Source of the DNA: Luteimonas rhizosphaericola
GTDB taxonomy: Bacteria > Pseudomonadota > Gammaproteobacteria > Xanthomonadales > Xanthomonadaceae
Reading direction: 5' to 3'
Length of the DNA stretch: 64,000 nucleotides
Assembly (NCBI RefSeq): GCF_029888045.1
Contig: NZ_JARXRN010000016.1
Coordinates: 248,001 to 312,000, forward strand
Shown here: positions 28,039 through 40,860 of the stretch, one piece after another
Layout of the letters: each line of letters opens with the position of its first letter
Numbering within the stretch: the stretch's first letter is position 1
The notes under the pieces: model-generated
What the model was told of the DNA's origin: nothing
Databases searched by the model: none
What the model saw: only the letters and a program-made list of their open reading frames with translations
Program-made: the position numbers and the translations under genes

Positions 28039-31000
28039 TCACGGCGTCACCGTCAGCCGGATCGCCGCGGCACGCTTGGGCGAGACCGGATCGTTGCTGC
28101 CGACGCAGTAGAACGCGTCGCGCACCCCGGTCGGCAGGCCGGCGGCGCTGAGCTGGATCCGGGTCGCGCGCGAGGCGCCCGGCGCCAGCGTGCCCATCGG
28201 CGGCGTCGCCGCGCCCATCCAGGGCGCGCCGCAGGCCACCTCGCCGACCACCCGCATCGCCAGGCCCGGGAAACCGGGGTTCGCGGTCCAGGTGCCGGCG
28301 CCGGCGGTGGTCAGGTTCAGGCCGGCGAAGCCGCCGTCGCCGAGCGTGGTCGAGGCGTACCAGGCCCAGCGGTTGGCGAAGGTGGAGTTGGTGTGCACCA
28401 GCAGCCAGTAGCGCCCGGGCGCGAGGTCCACCGACTGGCCCGCGGCCGCGAGGTCGAGCGTGATCGCGGCGCCGGCCGTGTCCACGCCCGCCGAACTGGC
28501 CGCGGCGGTATAGCTCCATGCCGCCGCACCGGGTGAGCGCACTGGATCGCCGGCCGGCACGCCGCCGGCATCGGGATAGATCGCCCACGTCAGCGTCGGC
28601 GACACCGCGGCAAGCGCCGAGCCGCTGACCACGAAGCCTTCCGTGCGCAGCGACAGCAGTCGCGTCTGCGCCGCCAGCGTGAAGTCGTCGGCGGAGAACT
28701 GCGCCGCGAACCCGGCCACGGCCGGATCGGCATAGCGCGTGGCGCGGAAGCCGCTGGTCGCGTTCTGGCCGAGCGTGTCGGCCACGCCCGCCAGCCCGGA
28801 GCCGGTGTTGTCGAAGCCGTAGTCGAGCGGCGAGCCACCGGCGTTCGCCACCGTGGTCGTGGCCGCCCCGGAGCGTCCGGTCTTGAGCGTCAGCGACACC
28901 AGGTCCGGCAGCTGGATCACCGGCGGCGGCACCACCACGGCAACCGGCAGGCGCAGCACCGGCGTGGTGGCGGCGGACGACACCGGCGTCAGCACCAGCT
29001 CGCCGAAATTCCAGCTGCCGTCGGCCGGCAGCGCGCGGCCGTCGACCACCACCCGCACCGACACCGTGCCGCCGGCCGGCACCTTCACGTTGGCCGGCGT
29101 CACCCGCGCCGGCAGGCCCTCCACGCTGGCGCGGTAGCCCTGCGCGATGGCGCGCGTGTTGCGGAAGGTGCGCACGAAGGTGCACTGCGGCGAGCAGTTG
29201 CGGCGGATCATGTTCGGCTGGTTGAGCGCCGCCGGATCGCCGCCGGTCGCGGGATTGGCCGCGGCGTAGCCGGCCGCGGTCTCGTGCATCACCAGGCCGG
29301 CGGCCATGGCGAGGTCGACGCGGATGCGGCCGGAGCCTCCGGCATGCGGATCGGCCGGGGTCGTGCCGTCCTCGAGCAGCACCGTGCGTTCGGCCGTCAT
29401 CGCCAGCGCGGACTTGATCTCCGGCGGCGTCCAGCCCGGCCGCGCCTGCCGGAGCAGGCCCGCCGAGCCGGCCTGGTGCGGCGAGGCCATCGAGGTGCCG
29501 TTGTACAGCGCGACGTCGTTCTCGAACCCGGTGATGGTGGTGCCCGCGACCGCCGCGAGGATGCGCACGCCGGGCGCGGTCACGTCGGGCTTGAGCAGGT
29601 CGAACGTGCCCGCCGGGCCACGCGAGCTGGACGCCGCCAGCACGTCGGGCTGGTTCTCGAGGATGATCGCCGGATACGGCACACCGGCGGTGGCGCCCGG
29701 GTTGGCCGTCGTGAAGTCGCGCAGCGCATTGCCGTCGGCCTGCAGGATGCCGAACGCCGGCACCGTGGTCCCCGGCACCGACGGGATGATCCCGCCAGCG
29801 GCGTTGTTGGCGATCACCACCGCCACCGCGCCGGCAGCGGCGGCATTGCCGACCTTGATCGAGAACGAACAGGTGCCGCGGCGCACCACCGCGATCGCGC
29901 CGGCGAAGGTGCCGGCCGGATACGCCGCGCAGCCGTCGTCGACCGCGTCGATCGCCGGACTCACCACCAGCGGCGTATCGCCCGGGATCGCGGCCTCCTG
30001 CACGACGCCGTTGCTGCCGGGCGCCATCTCGATCGCGGTCAGCGCCTCGGGCACCGGCTGCGGGCCGGTCACCTGCAGCACTACCACGAAATCGCCGCGC
30101 CCGTGCTGGGCCGAGGCGGTGGACGACACCCACGGCTCGACGTGGCCCAGCGTGTTCGGCGCCGGCCCGCTGTTGCCGGCCGAGGCGGCGATGTAGATGC
30201 CGGCATCGACCGCGCCGAGGAACGCCTGCGACACCGCCTCGCTCCAGGGCGAGGCGCCGCCGCCGATCGAATAGTTGATGACGTCGACCACGCCGTCGGC
30301 GATCGCCTGGTTCACCGCCGCCACCGCCGACACGTTCGGGCACAGGCCCTGGCCCGTGGCGGTGTTGGTGTAGCAGATGTCGAACGCGACGATGTTGGCG
30401 CGCGGCGCCACGCCGGAGATGCGGCGTACGTTGCCCAGCAGCTCGACGTCGCGGCGGTTGCCGGCGGCCGTCGAGGCCACGTGGCTGCCGTGGCCGTTGG
30501 TGTCGCCGAAGCCGGGTTCCTCGCGGATGTTGGCCGCGCCGCAGGTGTTGCCGGGCGCGTTGCAGACGAAGTCGTAGCCGCCGATCAGCTTGTCGTTGCA
30601 GCGGCCCTCGTCGATCCCGCCCGCGGCGCAGGTGCCGAGGTAGTTGCCCCCGCCCAGCGGATTGGCGTGGGCGTAGCCGTCGATCGGATCGACCGCCGCG
30701 AACGACGGGCTGCCGAAGTTGATGCCCGAGTCGAGGATGCCGAACACGATGCCCTCGCCCTGGTGTTCGTTGCCGTTGTCGGCCTCGCCCGACCACACCG
30801 CGGGCGCGCCGATCAGCGCGGGGCCGGTATCGGTGTCGAGCGCGTATTCGCGGTATTCGTCCACCAGCAGCACCTCGCCCAGCGCGCGCACGCGCTCGGC
30901 TTCGGCCGGGCCGAGTTCGGCGACCACGCCGTTGACCGCGTGCTGGAAGCGCTGCGAGACCTGCGGCTGGCGCCCGATCGCGCGCGCGATGTCGCCCTCG

Positions 31001-31404
31001 ATCCGGTGCTGGCGATCGAGCAGGTAGCGCGCATAGGCGCGCGCCTGGGGGCTGCGCATGTCGGCGCGCGACACGCCGGCCGCGCTGGTGCGCTTCGCCG
31101 GCGCGGCGAGGCCCAGGACGCCGCCGCGATACCCGGACACCGCCGGCTCGCGGAACAGCACGATATAGGTGCCGCGGGCGGATGCCTCGTCGCTGCTGCG
31201 GGCCGCGGCGCTCGCCACCACCCCACGGGGCACTGCTGCCACCGTTCCTGCGGCTACCGTGCCCGGGGCGGCCGTCGCCGCCTGCACCGCCGACTGCCAT
31301 GCGCGGCCGATGCCGCCCCCGTCCGCGGTCGCGACCACCGCCAGCGCCGCAGCGCCGGCCATGCACAGTCCGACCACGAGTCCCCAACGCGCCCTGCCGT
31401 CCAT
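28039..31404 (-). CDS. Secreted subtilisin-like serine protease (S8) with PA domain
   Basis: 1121 residues. Basic N-terminus and hydrophobic core (WGLVVGLCMAGAAALAVVA) form a signal peptide; an I9-type propeptide covers about 75-180 (GTYIVLFREP...LLVDEY). Catalytic triad: D225 (FGILDSGIN), H305 (GHGSHVAS) and S638 (GTSMASPHQAG). A PA domain is inserted before the Ser (about 440-560). The C-terminal 350 residues are beta-rich, with a prepilin-peptidase-like or Ig-type layout. Start ATG 31404 has GGAGG 5-6 nt upstream. Extracellular proteolysis is typical of this bacterial family. Ends at a shared hairpin. Confidence 0.93.
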   Translation of the reverse strand: MDGRARWGLVVGLCMAGAAALAVVATADGGGIGRAWQSAVQAATAAPGTVAAGTVAAVPRGVVASAAARSSDEASARGTYIVLFREPAVSGYRGGVLGLAAPAKRTSAAGVSRADMRSPQARAYARYLLDRQHRIEGDIARAIGRQPQVSQRFQHAVNGVVAELGPAEAERVRALGEVLLVDEYREYALDTDTGPALIGAPAVWSGEADNGNEHQGEGIVFGILDSGINFGSPSFAAVDPIDGYAHANPLGGGNYLGTCAAGGIDEGRCNDKLIGGYDFVCNAPGNTCGAANIREEPGFGDTNGHGSHVASTAAGNRRDVELLGNVRRISGVAPRANIVAFDICYTNTATGQGLCPNVSAVAAVNQAIADGVVDVINYSIGGGASPWSEAVSQAFLGAVDAGIYIAASAGNSGPAPNTLGHVEPWVSSTASAQHGRGDFVVVLQVTGPQPVPEALTAIEMAPGSNGVVQEAAIPGDTPLVVSPAIDAVDDGCAAYPAGTFAGAIAVVRRGTCSFSIKVGNAAAAGAVAVVIANNAAGGIIPSVPGTTVPAFGILQADGNALRDFTTANPGATAGVPYPAIILENQPDVLAASSSRGPAGTFDLLKPDVTAPGVRILAAVAGTTITGFENDVALYNGTSMASPHQAGSAGLLRQARPGWTPPEIKSALAMTAERTVLLEDGTTPADPHAGGSGRIRVDLAMAAGLVMHETAAGYAAANPATGGDPAALNQPNMIRRNCSPQCTFVRTFRNTRAIAQGYRASVEGLPARVTPANVKVPAGGTVSVRVVVDGRALPADGSWNFGELVLTPVSSAATTPVLRLPVAVVVPPPVIQLPDLVSLTLKTGRSGAATTTVANAGGSPLDYGFDNTGSGLAGVADTLGQNATSGFRATRYADPAVAGFAAQFSADDFTLAAQTRLLSLRTEGFVVSGSALAAVSPTLTWAIYPDAGGVPAGDPVRSPGAAAWSYTAAASSAGVDTAGAAITLDLAAAGQSVDLAPGRYWLLVHTNSTFANRWAWYASTTLGDGGFAGLNLTTAGAGTWTANPGFPGLAMRVVGEVACGAPWMGAATPPMGTLAPGASRATRIQLSAAGLPTGVRDAFYCVGSNDPVSPKRAAAIRLTVTP

Positions 31405-31680
31405 GCCGCCTCCGGAATTCGTCGATGCCCCTGGGAGATCGACGATGGCCACCGCGCAACGCCCGGGCCATCGCCGAAGCTGTCGCGGAGCGCCAGGAGC
31501 GTGCGTGCGGCAGGAGGCCCCGGTTTGCCCGGAGTCCCCTGCACAACCGCCCCTGTCCGATTGCGCAATCCCTGTGCCCTGCCCCGCGGACTCTACGCCT
31601 GTTGGTGGCGCGTGCAACCATTCGCCGCCGGAGGGTGCGGAGCGGGCCCGCTGCGGCCCGGCCGGCGGCCGCAGGCGGCG

Positions 31681-32367
31681 TCAGCTCCGGGCGCCGGGCG
31701 CGGCGCCGCGATGCACCAGCAGGTGCGCGCCCACGGTCCAGATCGCGGCCGCGGCCCAGCCGGCGAGGATGTCGGAGGGGTAGTGGACGCCCAGGTAGAC
31801 GCGCGACAGCCCCACCATCGCCACGAACACCGCCATCGCCGCCGCCACCCACCAGCGCGCGCGGGTGGGCCAGGCCAGCAGCACCAGCACCAGGGCGAGG
31901 GTCATCGAGCCCATGGCGTGGCCGCTGGGGAAGCTGTAACTGGTCTCGGGCGCGATCGATTCCCACAGCGTGGGCCGGTCGCGCGCGAACAGCTGCTTGG
32001 TGGCGATGTTGAGCAGCGCCGAGCCGCCGGTGGAGATCGCGGCGAACGCGGCGTCGCGCCAGCGCCGGAACGCGGCCAGCCCCACGACCAGGGCGATGTC
32101 GACCGGCACCACGCCCCAGGCGTAGCCGATCTGCGAAAAGAACAGGAACACGCGGTCGAAGCCGTCGTGCGCGACCGCCTGCGCGAAGCGCAGCAGCGGT
32201 TCGTCGAACGGGATCGTCTCGGCCTCGTGGACCTCGTCGGCGAGTTCCATGAACGCCCACATCGGCAGCAGCACGCCGGCGAACAGCAGCACCAGCTTCC
32301 AGCCGTGGCGGCGCGCGATGGCGCCGCAGGCGGTGGCGGCCTCGTGCCGCCAGTTCCAGTCAGGCAT
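31681..32367 (-). CDS. PAP2-family membrane phosphatase
   Basis: 228 residues, about six helices. The three acid-phosphatase motifs are complete: [17 protein letters not shown] and [12 protein letters not shown]. Such enzymes dephosphorylate lipid phosphates at the periplasmic face, including undecaprenyl diphosphate or phosphatidate-type lipids. Its ATG lies inside the end of ispG (8-nt overlap), so the two are coupled; the isoprenoid context mildly favours a polyprenyl-phosphate substrate, which is inference. Confidence 0.85.
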   Translation of the reverse strand: MPDWNWRHEAATACGAIARRHGWKLVLLFAGVLLPMWAFMELADEVHEAETIPFDEPLLRFAQAVAHDGFDRVFLFFSQIGYAWGVVPVDIALVVGLAAFRRWRDAAFAAISTGGSALLNIATKQLFARDRPTLWESIAPETSYSFPSGHAMGSMTLALVLVLLAWPTRARWWVAAAMAVFVAMVGLSRVYLGVHYPSDILAGWAAAAIWTVGAHLLVHRGAAPGARS

Positions 32368-33646
32368 CCGCGCGTGGGCCCCAGGTGCGGTCCACGTAGT
32401 CGTCCACCAGGGCGACGAAGTCGTGCGCGATGCGTTCGCCGCGCAGCGTCACCGCCTTCTGCCCGTCGATGAACACCGGTGCCGACGGCGCCTCGCCCGT
32501 GCCCGGCAGCGAGATGCCGATATTGGCGTGGCGCGACTCGCCGGGTCCGTTCACCACGCAACCCATCACCGCCAGGGTCATGTTCTCCGCGCCCGGGCGG
32601 GTCACCTTCCACTCCGGCATCTTCGCGCGCACATGCTCCTGCACCACCTGCGCCAGTTCCTGGAAGAACTCCGACGTGGTGCGGCCGCAGCCTGGGCAGG
32701 CGGTGACCATCGGCGTGAACGCGCGCAGGCCCATGGTCTGCAGCAGTTCCTGCGCCACCACCACTTCCTGCGTGCGCGGCGCGCCCGGCTCGGGCGTGAG
32801 CGAGATGCGGATGGTGTCGCCGATGCCTTCCTGCAGCAGCACGCCGAGCGCGGCGCTGGAGGCGACGATGCCCTTGCTGCCGATGCCGGCCTCGGTCAGG
32901 CCCAGGTGCAGGGCGAAATCGCTGCGCCGCGCGAGGTCGCGGTACACCGCGACCAGTTCCTGCACGCCGCTGACCTTGGCGCTGAGCACGATCTTCTCGC
33001 GCGCCAGACCCAGTTCCACCGCGCGCTCGGCCGAATCGAGCGCGGAGCGGATCAGCGCCTCGCGCAGCACGCGGCCGGCGTCCCACGGCTCGGCGCGGCG
33101 CGCGTTCTCGTCCATCAGCTGCGCAGCGAGCGCCTGGTCGAGCGAGCCCCAGTTGGCGCCGATGCGCACCGGCTTGTCGTGGCGCGCGGCGAACTCGATC
33201 AGCTGCGCGAACTGGGTGTCGCGCTTCTTGCCGAAGCCGACGTTGCCGGGGTTGATCCGGTACTTGGCCAACGCCCGCGCGCAGGCCGGCTCGCGTTCCA
33301 GCAGCTGGTGGCCGTTGTAGTGGAAATCGCCGATCACCGGCACCTCGATGCCCTGCATCGCCAGGCGCTCGACGATCCGCGGCACCGCCGCGGCGGCCTC
33401 GTGGGTGTTGACGGTGATGCGTACCATCTCGGAACCCGCGCGCCAGAGTTCGGCGATCTGCTTCGCGGTGCCGGCGACGTCGGTGGTGTCGGTATTGGTC
33501 ATCGACTGCACCACCACCGGCGCGTCGCCGCCCACGGCCACGCCACCGATCCGCACCTGGCGCGTGGCGCGGCGCGGCTGCGGCCCGTACGCGGGGAGCG
33601 CCGGATCGACGTGGCAGGGAGGCAGCGGCTGCGGCTGTGCGGACAT
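32360..33646 (-). CDS. ispG: 4-hydroxy-3-methylbut-2-enyl diphosphate synthase
   Basis: 428 residues. [38 protein letters not shown], the LGLTEAGIG segment and the iron-sulfur ligands [10 protein letters not shown] with CVVNGPGE identify IspG. It performs the penultimate step of the MEP isoprenoid pathway in the cytosol using a [4Fe-4S] cluster. The -10-like TAAACT (33658-33653) ends 6 nt before the ATG and there is no ribosome-binding site, so it may be translated from a leaderless message. Overlaps the downstream PAP2 gene. Confidence 0.96.
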   Translation of the reverse strand: MSAQPQPLPPCHVDPALPAYGPQPRRATRQVRIGGVAVGGDAPVVVQSMTNTDTTDVAGTAKQIAELWRAGSEMVRITVNTHEAAAAVPRIVERLAMQGIEVPVIGDFHYNGHQLLEREPACARALAKYRINPGNVGFGKKRDTQFAQLIEFAARHDKPVRIGANWGSLDQALAAQLMDENARRAEPWDAGRVLREALIRSALDSAERAVELGLAREKIVLSAKVSGVQELVAVYRDLARRSDFALHLGLTEAGIGSKGIVASSAALGVLLQEGIGDTIRISLTPEPGAPRTQEVVVAQELLQTMGLRAFTPMVTACPGCGRTTSEFFQELAQVVQEHVRAKMPEWKVTRPGAENMTLAVMGCVVNGPGESRHANIGISLPGTGEAPSAPVFIDGQKAVTLRGERIAHDFVALVDDYVDRTWGPRADA

Positions 33647-33652
33647 GCGCGC

Positions 33653-33658
33653 AGTTTA
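33653..33658 (-). promoter_or_regulatory. -10 element of ispG, leaderless geometry
   Basis: Minus-strand TAAACT followed by only GCGCGC before ATG 33646, so transcription would begin at or next to the start codon. No clear -35 hexamer. Confidence 0.5.
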
Positions 33659-33817
33659 CCCGGGCGGGCGTGAGGCCGGCCTGTCGCGTCGGTGGCCGAC
33701 GCGGCGCGGCGTCCCGCTCCCGCGAGCGGTGCCGGCCCCGGGCGGCCGCCGGCGGCAGCGCGGCGGCCACCGTGCCGTGCCGCCCCGCCAGGCACGGGCG
33801 GCCGCGGCGCCCCACGC

Positions 33818-33823
33818 TATCCT
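33818..33823 (+). promoter_or_regulatory. -10 element of xseA, leaderless geometry
   Basis: TATCCT within GCTATCCTGCG, 7 nt before ATG 33831, with no Shine-Dalgarno sequence between. Predicts transcription start at the start codon. Confidence 0.5.
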
Positions 33824-33830
33824 GCGCCGC

Positions 33831-35198
33831 ATGACCGACGCGATCACCGGCGAGATCCTCAGCCCCAGCCAGCTCAACACCCTGGCGCGCAGCCTGCTGG
33901 AAGACACGTTCCCGCTGGTGTTCGTCGAGGGCGAACTGGGCAACGTCTCGCGCCCGGCCTCGGGCCACCTGTACTTCACCCTCAAGGACGCGCGCGCCCA
34001 GGTGCGCTGCGCGATGTTCAAGCCCAAGAGCCAGTGGCTGTCGTTCCAGCCGCGCGAGGGCCTGCAGGTGCTGGCGCGCGGCCGGCTGACGCTGTACGAG
34101 GCGCGCGGCGACTACCAGCTGATCCTCGACTCGCTGGAGGAATCGGGCGAAGGCGCGCTGCGGCGCGCGTTCGACCAGCTCAAGGCCCGGCTGCAGGCCG
34201 AGGGGCTGTTCGATGCCGCGCGCAAGCGCCCGCTGCCTGCGTTCGTGCGCCGGCTGGCGGTGATCACCTCGCCCTCCGGCGCCGCGGTGCGCGACGTGCT
34301 GAGCGTGCTCGCGCGCCGCTTCCCGCTGTTGCCGGTCGACATCCTGCCGGTCCCGGTGCAGGGCGCCGGGGCCGCCGCGCAGATCGCGGCCACCCTGCGC
34401 CGCGCCGCCGCGGGCGGGCGCCACGACGTGATCCTGCTCGCGCGCGGCGGCGGCTCGCTGGAGGATCTGTGGGCGTTCAACGACGAGGCCCTCGCCCGGG
34501 CGATCGCCGATGCGCCGGTACCGGTGGTGTCCGCGATCGGCCACGAGACCGACTTCAGCCTGTCGGATTTCGCCGCCGACCTGCGCGCACCCACGCCGTC
34601 GGCCGCGGCGGAACTGCTGGTGCCCGACCGGATCGATCTCGGCCAGCGCCTGGCGGGGCTGCAGCGCCGGCTGGCGGGTCTGCAGGACCACCACCTGCGG
34701 CAGCTCGCGCAGCGCACCGACCGCGCCGCCCTGCGCCTGAACGCGCTGCGCCCGCAGGCACGGCTGCAGGCCAGCGTGCAGCGCCGCGAGGAAGCGCTGC
34801 GCCGGCTGCGGTCGGCATGGACCCAGCGGCTGGCGGCCCATGCGGCCAGCCTGCGCCACGCCCGCGCCGTGCTCCAGGCCACCCGCCCGCAGCGGCGGCT
34901 GCAGGCCCTGCACGAACGCCTGGCGGCGCTGGGGCCAAGGCCACAGGCGGCGATCGCGCGCCGGCTCCAGCGCGACGCGCTGCACCTGCGCGGACTGGCG
35001 CGTTCGCTCGAGGTCGTGAGCCCGCTGGCCACCGTCGCCCGCGGCTACAGCATCCTGCAGCGCGAAGACGGCGCCGTCGTGCGCCGCACCGGCGACGTGG
35101 CCCCGGGCGAGGCGCTGACCGGGCGCCTGGTCGACGGCCGCGTGCGGCTGCGGGTGGAGGCGCCCTCCCCGGCCGCCGGCGCATCCAGCGAGGACTGA
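33831..35198 (+). CDS. xseA: Exodeoxyribonuclease VII large subunit
   Basis: 455 residues, matching the usual XseA length. N-terminal OB-fold ([30 protein letters not shown]), catalytic core with [40 protein letters not shown] and [28 protein letters not shown], then a long Arg/Leu-rich coiled coil (about 280-400) that wraps XseB in the complex. Degrades single-stranded DNA. Divergent from ispG with a 184-nt region. xseB is not seen here. Confidence 0.95.
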   Translation: MTDAITGEILSPSQLNTLARSLLEDTFPLVFVEGELGNVSRPASGHLYFTLKDARAQVRCAMFKPKSQWLSFQPREGLQVLARGRLTLYEARGDYQLILDSLEESGEGALRRAFDQLKARLQAEGLFDAARKRPLPAFVRRLAVITSPSGAAVRDVLSVLARRFPLLPVDILPVPVQGAGAAAQIAATLRRAAAGGRHDVILLARGGGSLEDLWAFNDEALARAIADAPVPVVSAIGHETDFSLSDFAADLRAPTPSAAAELLVPDRIDLGQRLAGLQRRLAGLQDHHLRQLAQRTDRAALRLNALRPQARLQASVQRREEALRRLRSAWTQRLAAHAASLRHARAVLQATRPQRRLQALHERLAALGPRPQAAIARRLQRDALHLRGLARSLEVVSPLATVARGYSILQREDGAVVRRTGDVAPGEALTGRLVDGRVRLRVEAPSPAAGASSED

Positions 35199-35343
35199 CG
35201 CACCCGGGTCTCGCACGCGACGACGGTCGCGGCGTGCGCGTCCATCGCACTGCACCGTCCAGCGTGCGCGCGCAGCCGACGGGAATGCAGCGTTGCGCAG
35301 GCTGGACATCCCTGTCACGCACCCCGTGCGAGACTGCGTCGCG

Positions 35344-36990
<1,647 letters not shown>

Positions 36991-37029
36991 GCGCGCCACG
37001 GCATCCCGGACAACCCAAAGGACCCCCGC

Positions 37030-38511
<1,482 letters not shown>

Positions 38512-38515
38512 GCGC

Positions 38516-39298
38516 ATGTGCCTGATCGCCGTCGCCTGGCGCGCACATCCGCGCTGGCCGCTCGCCCTGATCGCCAACCGCGACGAACTGCACGCGCGGC
38601 CCACTGCCGAGGCCGGCTTCGACCCGGAGGCGCCGGAGGTCTACGGCGGCCGCGACCTGGTGCAGGGAGGCGGCTGGCTGCAGGCATCCACGCGCGGGCG
38701 CCTGGCCGCGGTGACCAACGTCCGCGACGGCCTGGCGGCAGAGGCGGCGCCGCGTTCGCGCGGCTGGCTGGTGCGCGACGTCGTCCGCGGCCAGGACAGC
38801 GCGTCTGCCAGCGTCGCGGCCGCGATGGCGCAGGCCCGCGACTATGGGCGCTTCAACCTGCTCGCTTGGGACGGCGATGCGCTGCACTTCGCGAGCAACC
38901 ACCCCGGGCCGGCCGCGTTCGCGGTCGCGCAGGGCCTGCACGCGATGTCCAATGGCGCGTTCGACGCACCCTGGCCCAAGAGCACGTTCGCGACCCGCGC
39001 GCTGGAAGCGTGGCTGCGGTCGCCGATGGCCGACGCCTGCGTCGCGTCGTTCGAGGAGGCGATCGAGCCACTGTTCGCGGCCCTGCGCGACACCACCCGC
39101 GCGGACGACGACGCGCTGCCCGACACCGGCGTCGGCCGTGCGCTGGAACGCGCGCTGTCGCCGCCGTTCGTGCTCGATCCGCATTACGGCACCCGCTGCA
39201 GCAGCGTGGTGCTGGCGGGAGACCGGCAGTTGCTGTTCGCGGAGCGCCGGTTCGACGCCGGCGGGGCGGCCACGGGAACCTCCTACCAACGGCTTTAA
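38516..39298 (+). CDS. NRDE/TANGO2-family protein
   Basis: 260 residues beginning MCLIAVAWRAHPRWPLALIANRDE in two motifs: the N-terminal Cys and the NRDE signature at about residue 22. GGRDLVQGGGWLQAS, LAAVTNVRD and SNGAFDAPWPK are typical of TANGO2 homologues. Members of this family have been linked to heme trafficking in animals and bacteria, though the mechanism is debated. Position 2 Cys is a possible N-terminal nucleophile if Met is removed. It begins 4 nt after the aldehyde dehydrogenase, so it may be in that operon. Confidence 0.85.
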   Translation: MCLIAVAWRAHPRWPLALIANRDELHARPTAEAGFDPEAPEVYGGRDLVQGGGWLQASTRGRLAAVTNVRDGLAAEAAPRSRGWLVRDVVRGQDSASASVAAAMAQARDYGRFNLLAWDGDALHFASNHPGPAAFAVAQGLHAMSNGAFDAPWPKSTFATRALEAWLRSPMADACVASFEEAIEPLFAALRDTTRADDDALPDTGVGRALERALSPPFVLDPHYGTRCSSVVLAGDRQLLFAERRFDAGGAATGTSYQRL

Positions 39299-39437
39299 CT
39301 GGAGGCGGTCCGCTGAGGCAAAGGCGGGAAGCAAGCCGCCACGGCGTCGCGGTGCGGCGCACGCCGCCTCCGAGAGTCCGACAGTGGCACCGCCCCGCGG
39401 TGCCCATGTTCTATCCCTGCCCCGAAGCCCGCGCGCG

Positions 39438-40007
39438 TTACGGCGGCGCGGTCGACTGCTCCGTACACGCGACCGGGGCGTCGTTCTCCAGTCGCTGCTG
39501 CCAGCCGTTGGCATCACGCGTGGCGATGGTCCCGTTGATGCAGGCTTCGGGCGCGCCATCGCGCCGGGCGACGATCGCCCCCGGCAGGACGGGCACCGCG
39601 GGATCAGGCGTGGATGCGAAGACTGCCGCTGACTCGGGCGGTGCGGAAGTCCCGTTCTGGATCGCGGCAATGTCGGAATTCGGGCTCACGTCACCGGCGA
39701 CCGGCGGCACCCCGGGTCCGGACCTGACTGCATCGCCATCGGCGCCAGGCACCGTAACCGGGCCGGCAGAAGTGCCAGCCGGTCCACCCGTGTCCGCCTG
39801 GCCCATGTCCTGGGGTGCGGGCTGCACAGGGTCGGACGGCGGGGCCGGCGCCGCGACGACCGGACGCGGCGCTTCTCCGGGACCGAATACCGCATCGATG
39901 CCGCGACCGATCAGACCGGCCGCCACACCACCCACGATCACCGCAAGCGTCACCGGCAGGAAGAACGACCAGGGGGCCACGTCGTCACGGATGCCGCCTT
40001 CGCGCAT
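39438..40007 (-). CDS. Single-pass membrane protein with Pro/Ala-rich region, unknown
   Basis: 189 residues: polar N-terminus, one helix (WSFFLPVTLAVIVGGVAAGLI) at about 13-33, a long low-complexity Pro/Ala/Gly/Asp stretch (40-130), and a C-terminal segment with CINGTIATRDANGWQQRLEN and a second Cys near VACTEQS that could form a disulfide in the periplasm. I do not recognise the family. Single gene, minus strand, converging on the TANGO2-like gene. Function not assigned. Confidence 0.65.
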   Translation of the reverse strand: MREGGIRDDVAPWSFFLPVTLAVIVGGVAAGLIGRGIDAVFGPGEAPRPVVAAPAPPSDPVQPAPQDMGQADTGGPAGTSAGPVTVPGADGDAVRSGPGVPPVAGDVSPNSDIAAIQNGTSAPPESAAVFASTPDPAVPVLPGAIVARRDGAPEACINGTIATRDANGWQQRLENDAPVACTEQSTAPP

Positions 40008-40368
40008 GCGCCTGCTCCCGAACTGCCGTGAATCCGATGGAGGACATCATCGCCGAGATTGCGTCGATATGCTGCGACCGCCGGATGCAGGTGCAATCCC
40101 GGTGGCAGGGCGGCCCCGCGATCGCCCAGGCGGCCACACGCCGCATGCACTCGGCCGGCGACAGCCGGACAAGCAGAAGGCCCAGTCTTCCGGTCTGACC
40201 CGGTCGGCTGAGCCTTCCTTGCCGAAGCGATTGCTTCCGGCTTTCGCCTTCCGCTTTTTCTTCGACACGCAAAGGTTACCGCCACACTGGTTAGCGTCGC
40301 GTCCACCATCCGTTAGCGAAATGTCATTACCCGACCGCTCGTCGGCGACGCAGTTCCCGCGGCCGGCG
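40008..40368. other. 361-nt intergenic region, less GC-rich
   Basis: No convincing gene. The part near 40200-40330 is visibly richer in A/T than its neighbours and contains a small GAAGC-GATT-GCTTC hairpin (40224-40237) followed by pyrimidine-rich sequence. It probably holds the promoter of the minus-strand gene starting at 40007 and the 3' end of the gene at 40369. Confidence 0.5.
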
Positions 40369-40860
40369 TCATCCCGGCCAAGGCCACCAGCCACGGCCCG
40401 TACGCGCGTAGCGGTCGGCTGCGCGCTCGAAACGGTTGCGCACGCTGATGCCGCCGCAGGCCAGGTACAGCGGCAGGAACAGCGGTCCCAGCGCCATGTA
40501 CTGGTACACGTGCGCACGCTCGTGGTCGCCGAGCACGATGATGGGATCCTCGCACAGGCCGGCCCGATGGGCATAGGTGGCGCACGACACCTCGAGCGTC
40601 TCGCCGGTGTGCAGGATCACGTTGCCCAGCGTCATCGCACCTCCCGGCCCCCAGGGCCAGCGGTGGAAGACCAGCGCGCAGGTCCGCCGGTCGAGTCGCG
40701 CCCGCGCGCCGAATGCCAGCCCGGCGCCCCCGGCGACGAGCCCGAGCAGCGTGTTGGGCAGCGCCCAGGCGACGCCCAGCGATCCGAGCACGGCGCGACG
40801 CGCCACTCCGGCACGCGGCGGCGACCCGATCAGTCGTTGCCTTCGGGAATCAGCAGCCAC
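40369..40860 (-). CDS. Membrane protein with HExxH motif, unknown
   Basis: 163 residues with a hydrophobic N-terminal segment (GVAWALPNTLLGLVAGGAGLAF) and a second one (YMALGPLFLPLYLACGGISV). Between them is VLGDHERAHVYQY, whose HERAH fits the HExxH zinc-protease motif; the following Tyr/Gln and helix resemble small M48/M56-like proteins. Catalysis is unproven. ATG 40860 overlaps the PspC gene by 31 nt; GTG 40806, 24 nt after the PspC stop, is an alternative start. Co-transcribed with PspC. Confidence 0.65.
   Translation of the reverse strand: MAADSRRQRLIGSPPRAGVARRAVLGSLGVAWALPNTLLGLVAGGAGLAFGARARLDRRTCALVFHRWPWGPGGAMTLGNVILHTGETLEVSCATYAHRAGLCEDPIIVLGDHERAHVYQYMALGPLFLPLYLACGGISVRNRFERAADRYARTGRGWWPWPG

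Noticed and set aside
29284-32472. 1062-codon plus-strand frame opposite the subtilase and PAP2 genes
   Set aside because: Shadow frame; catalytic motifs of the true proteins lie on the minus strand.
35330-35343. Leaderless start for the acetolactate-synthase-like gene (GAGACT 8 nt before the ATG)
   Set aside because: The hexamer is a weak -10 match and spacing is slightly long; not strong enough to list with the other four.
40008-40368. Small minus-strand gene in the A/T-richer spacer
   Set aside because: Open frames there are short, lack a ribosome-binding site and show no recognisable pattern.
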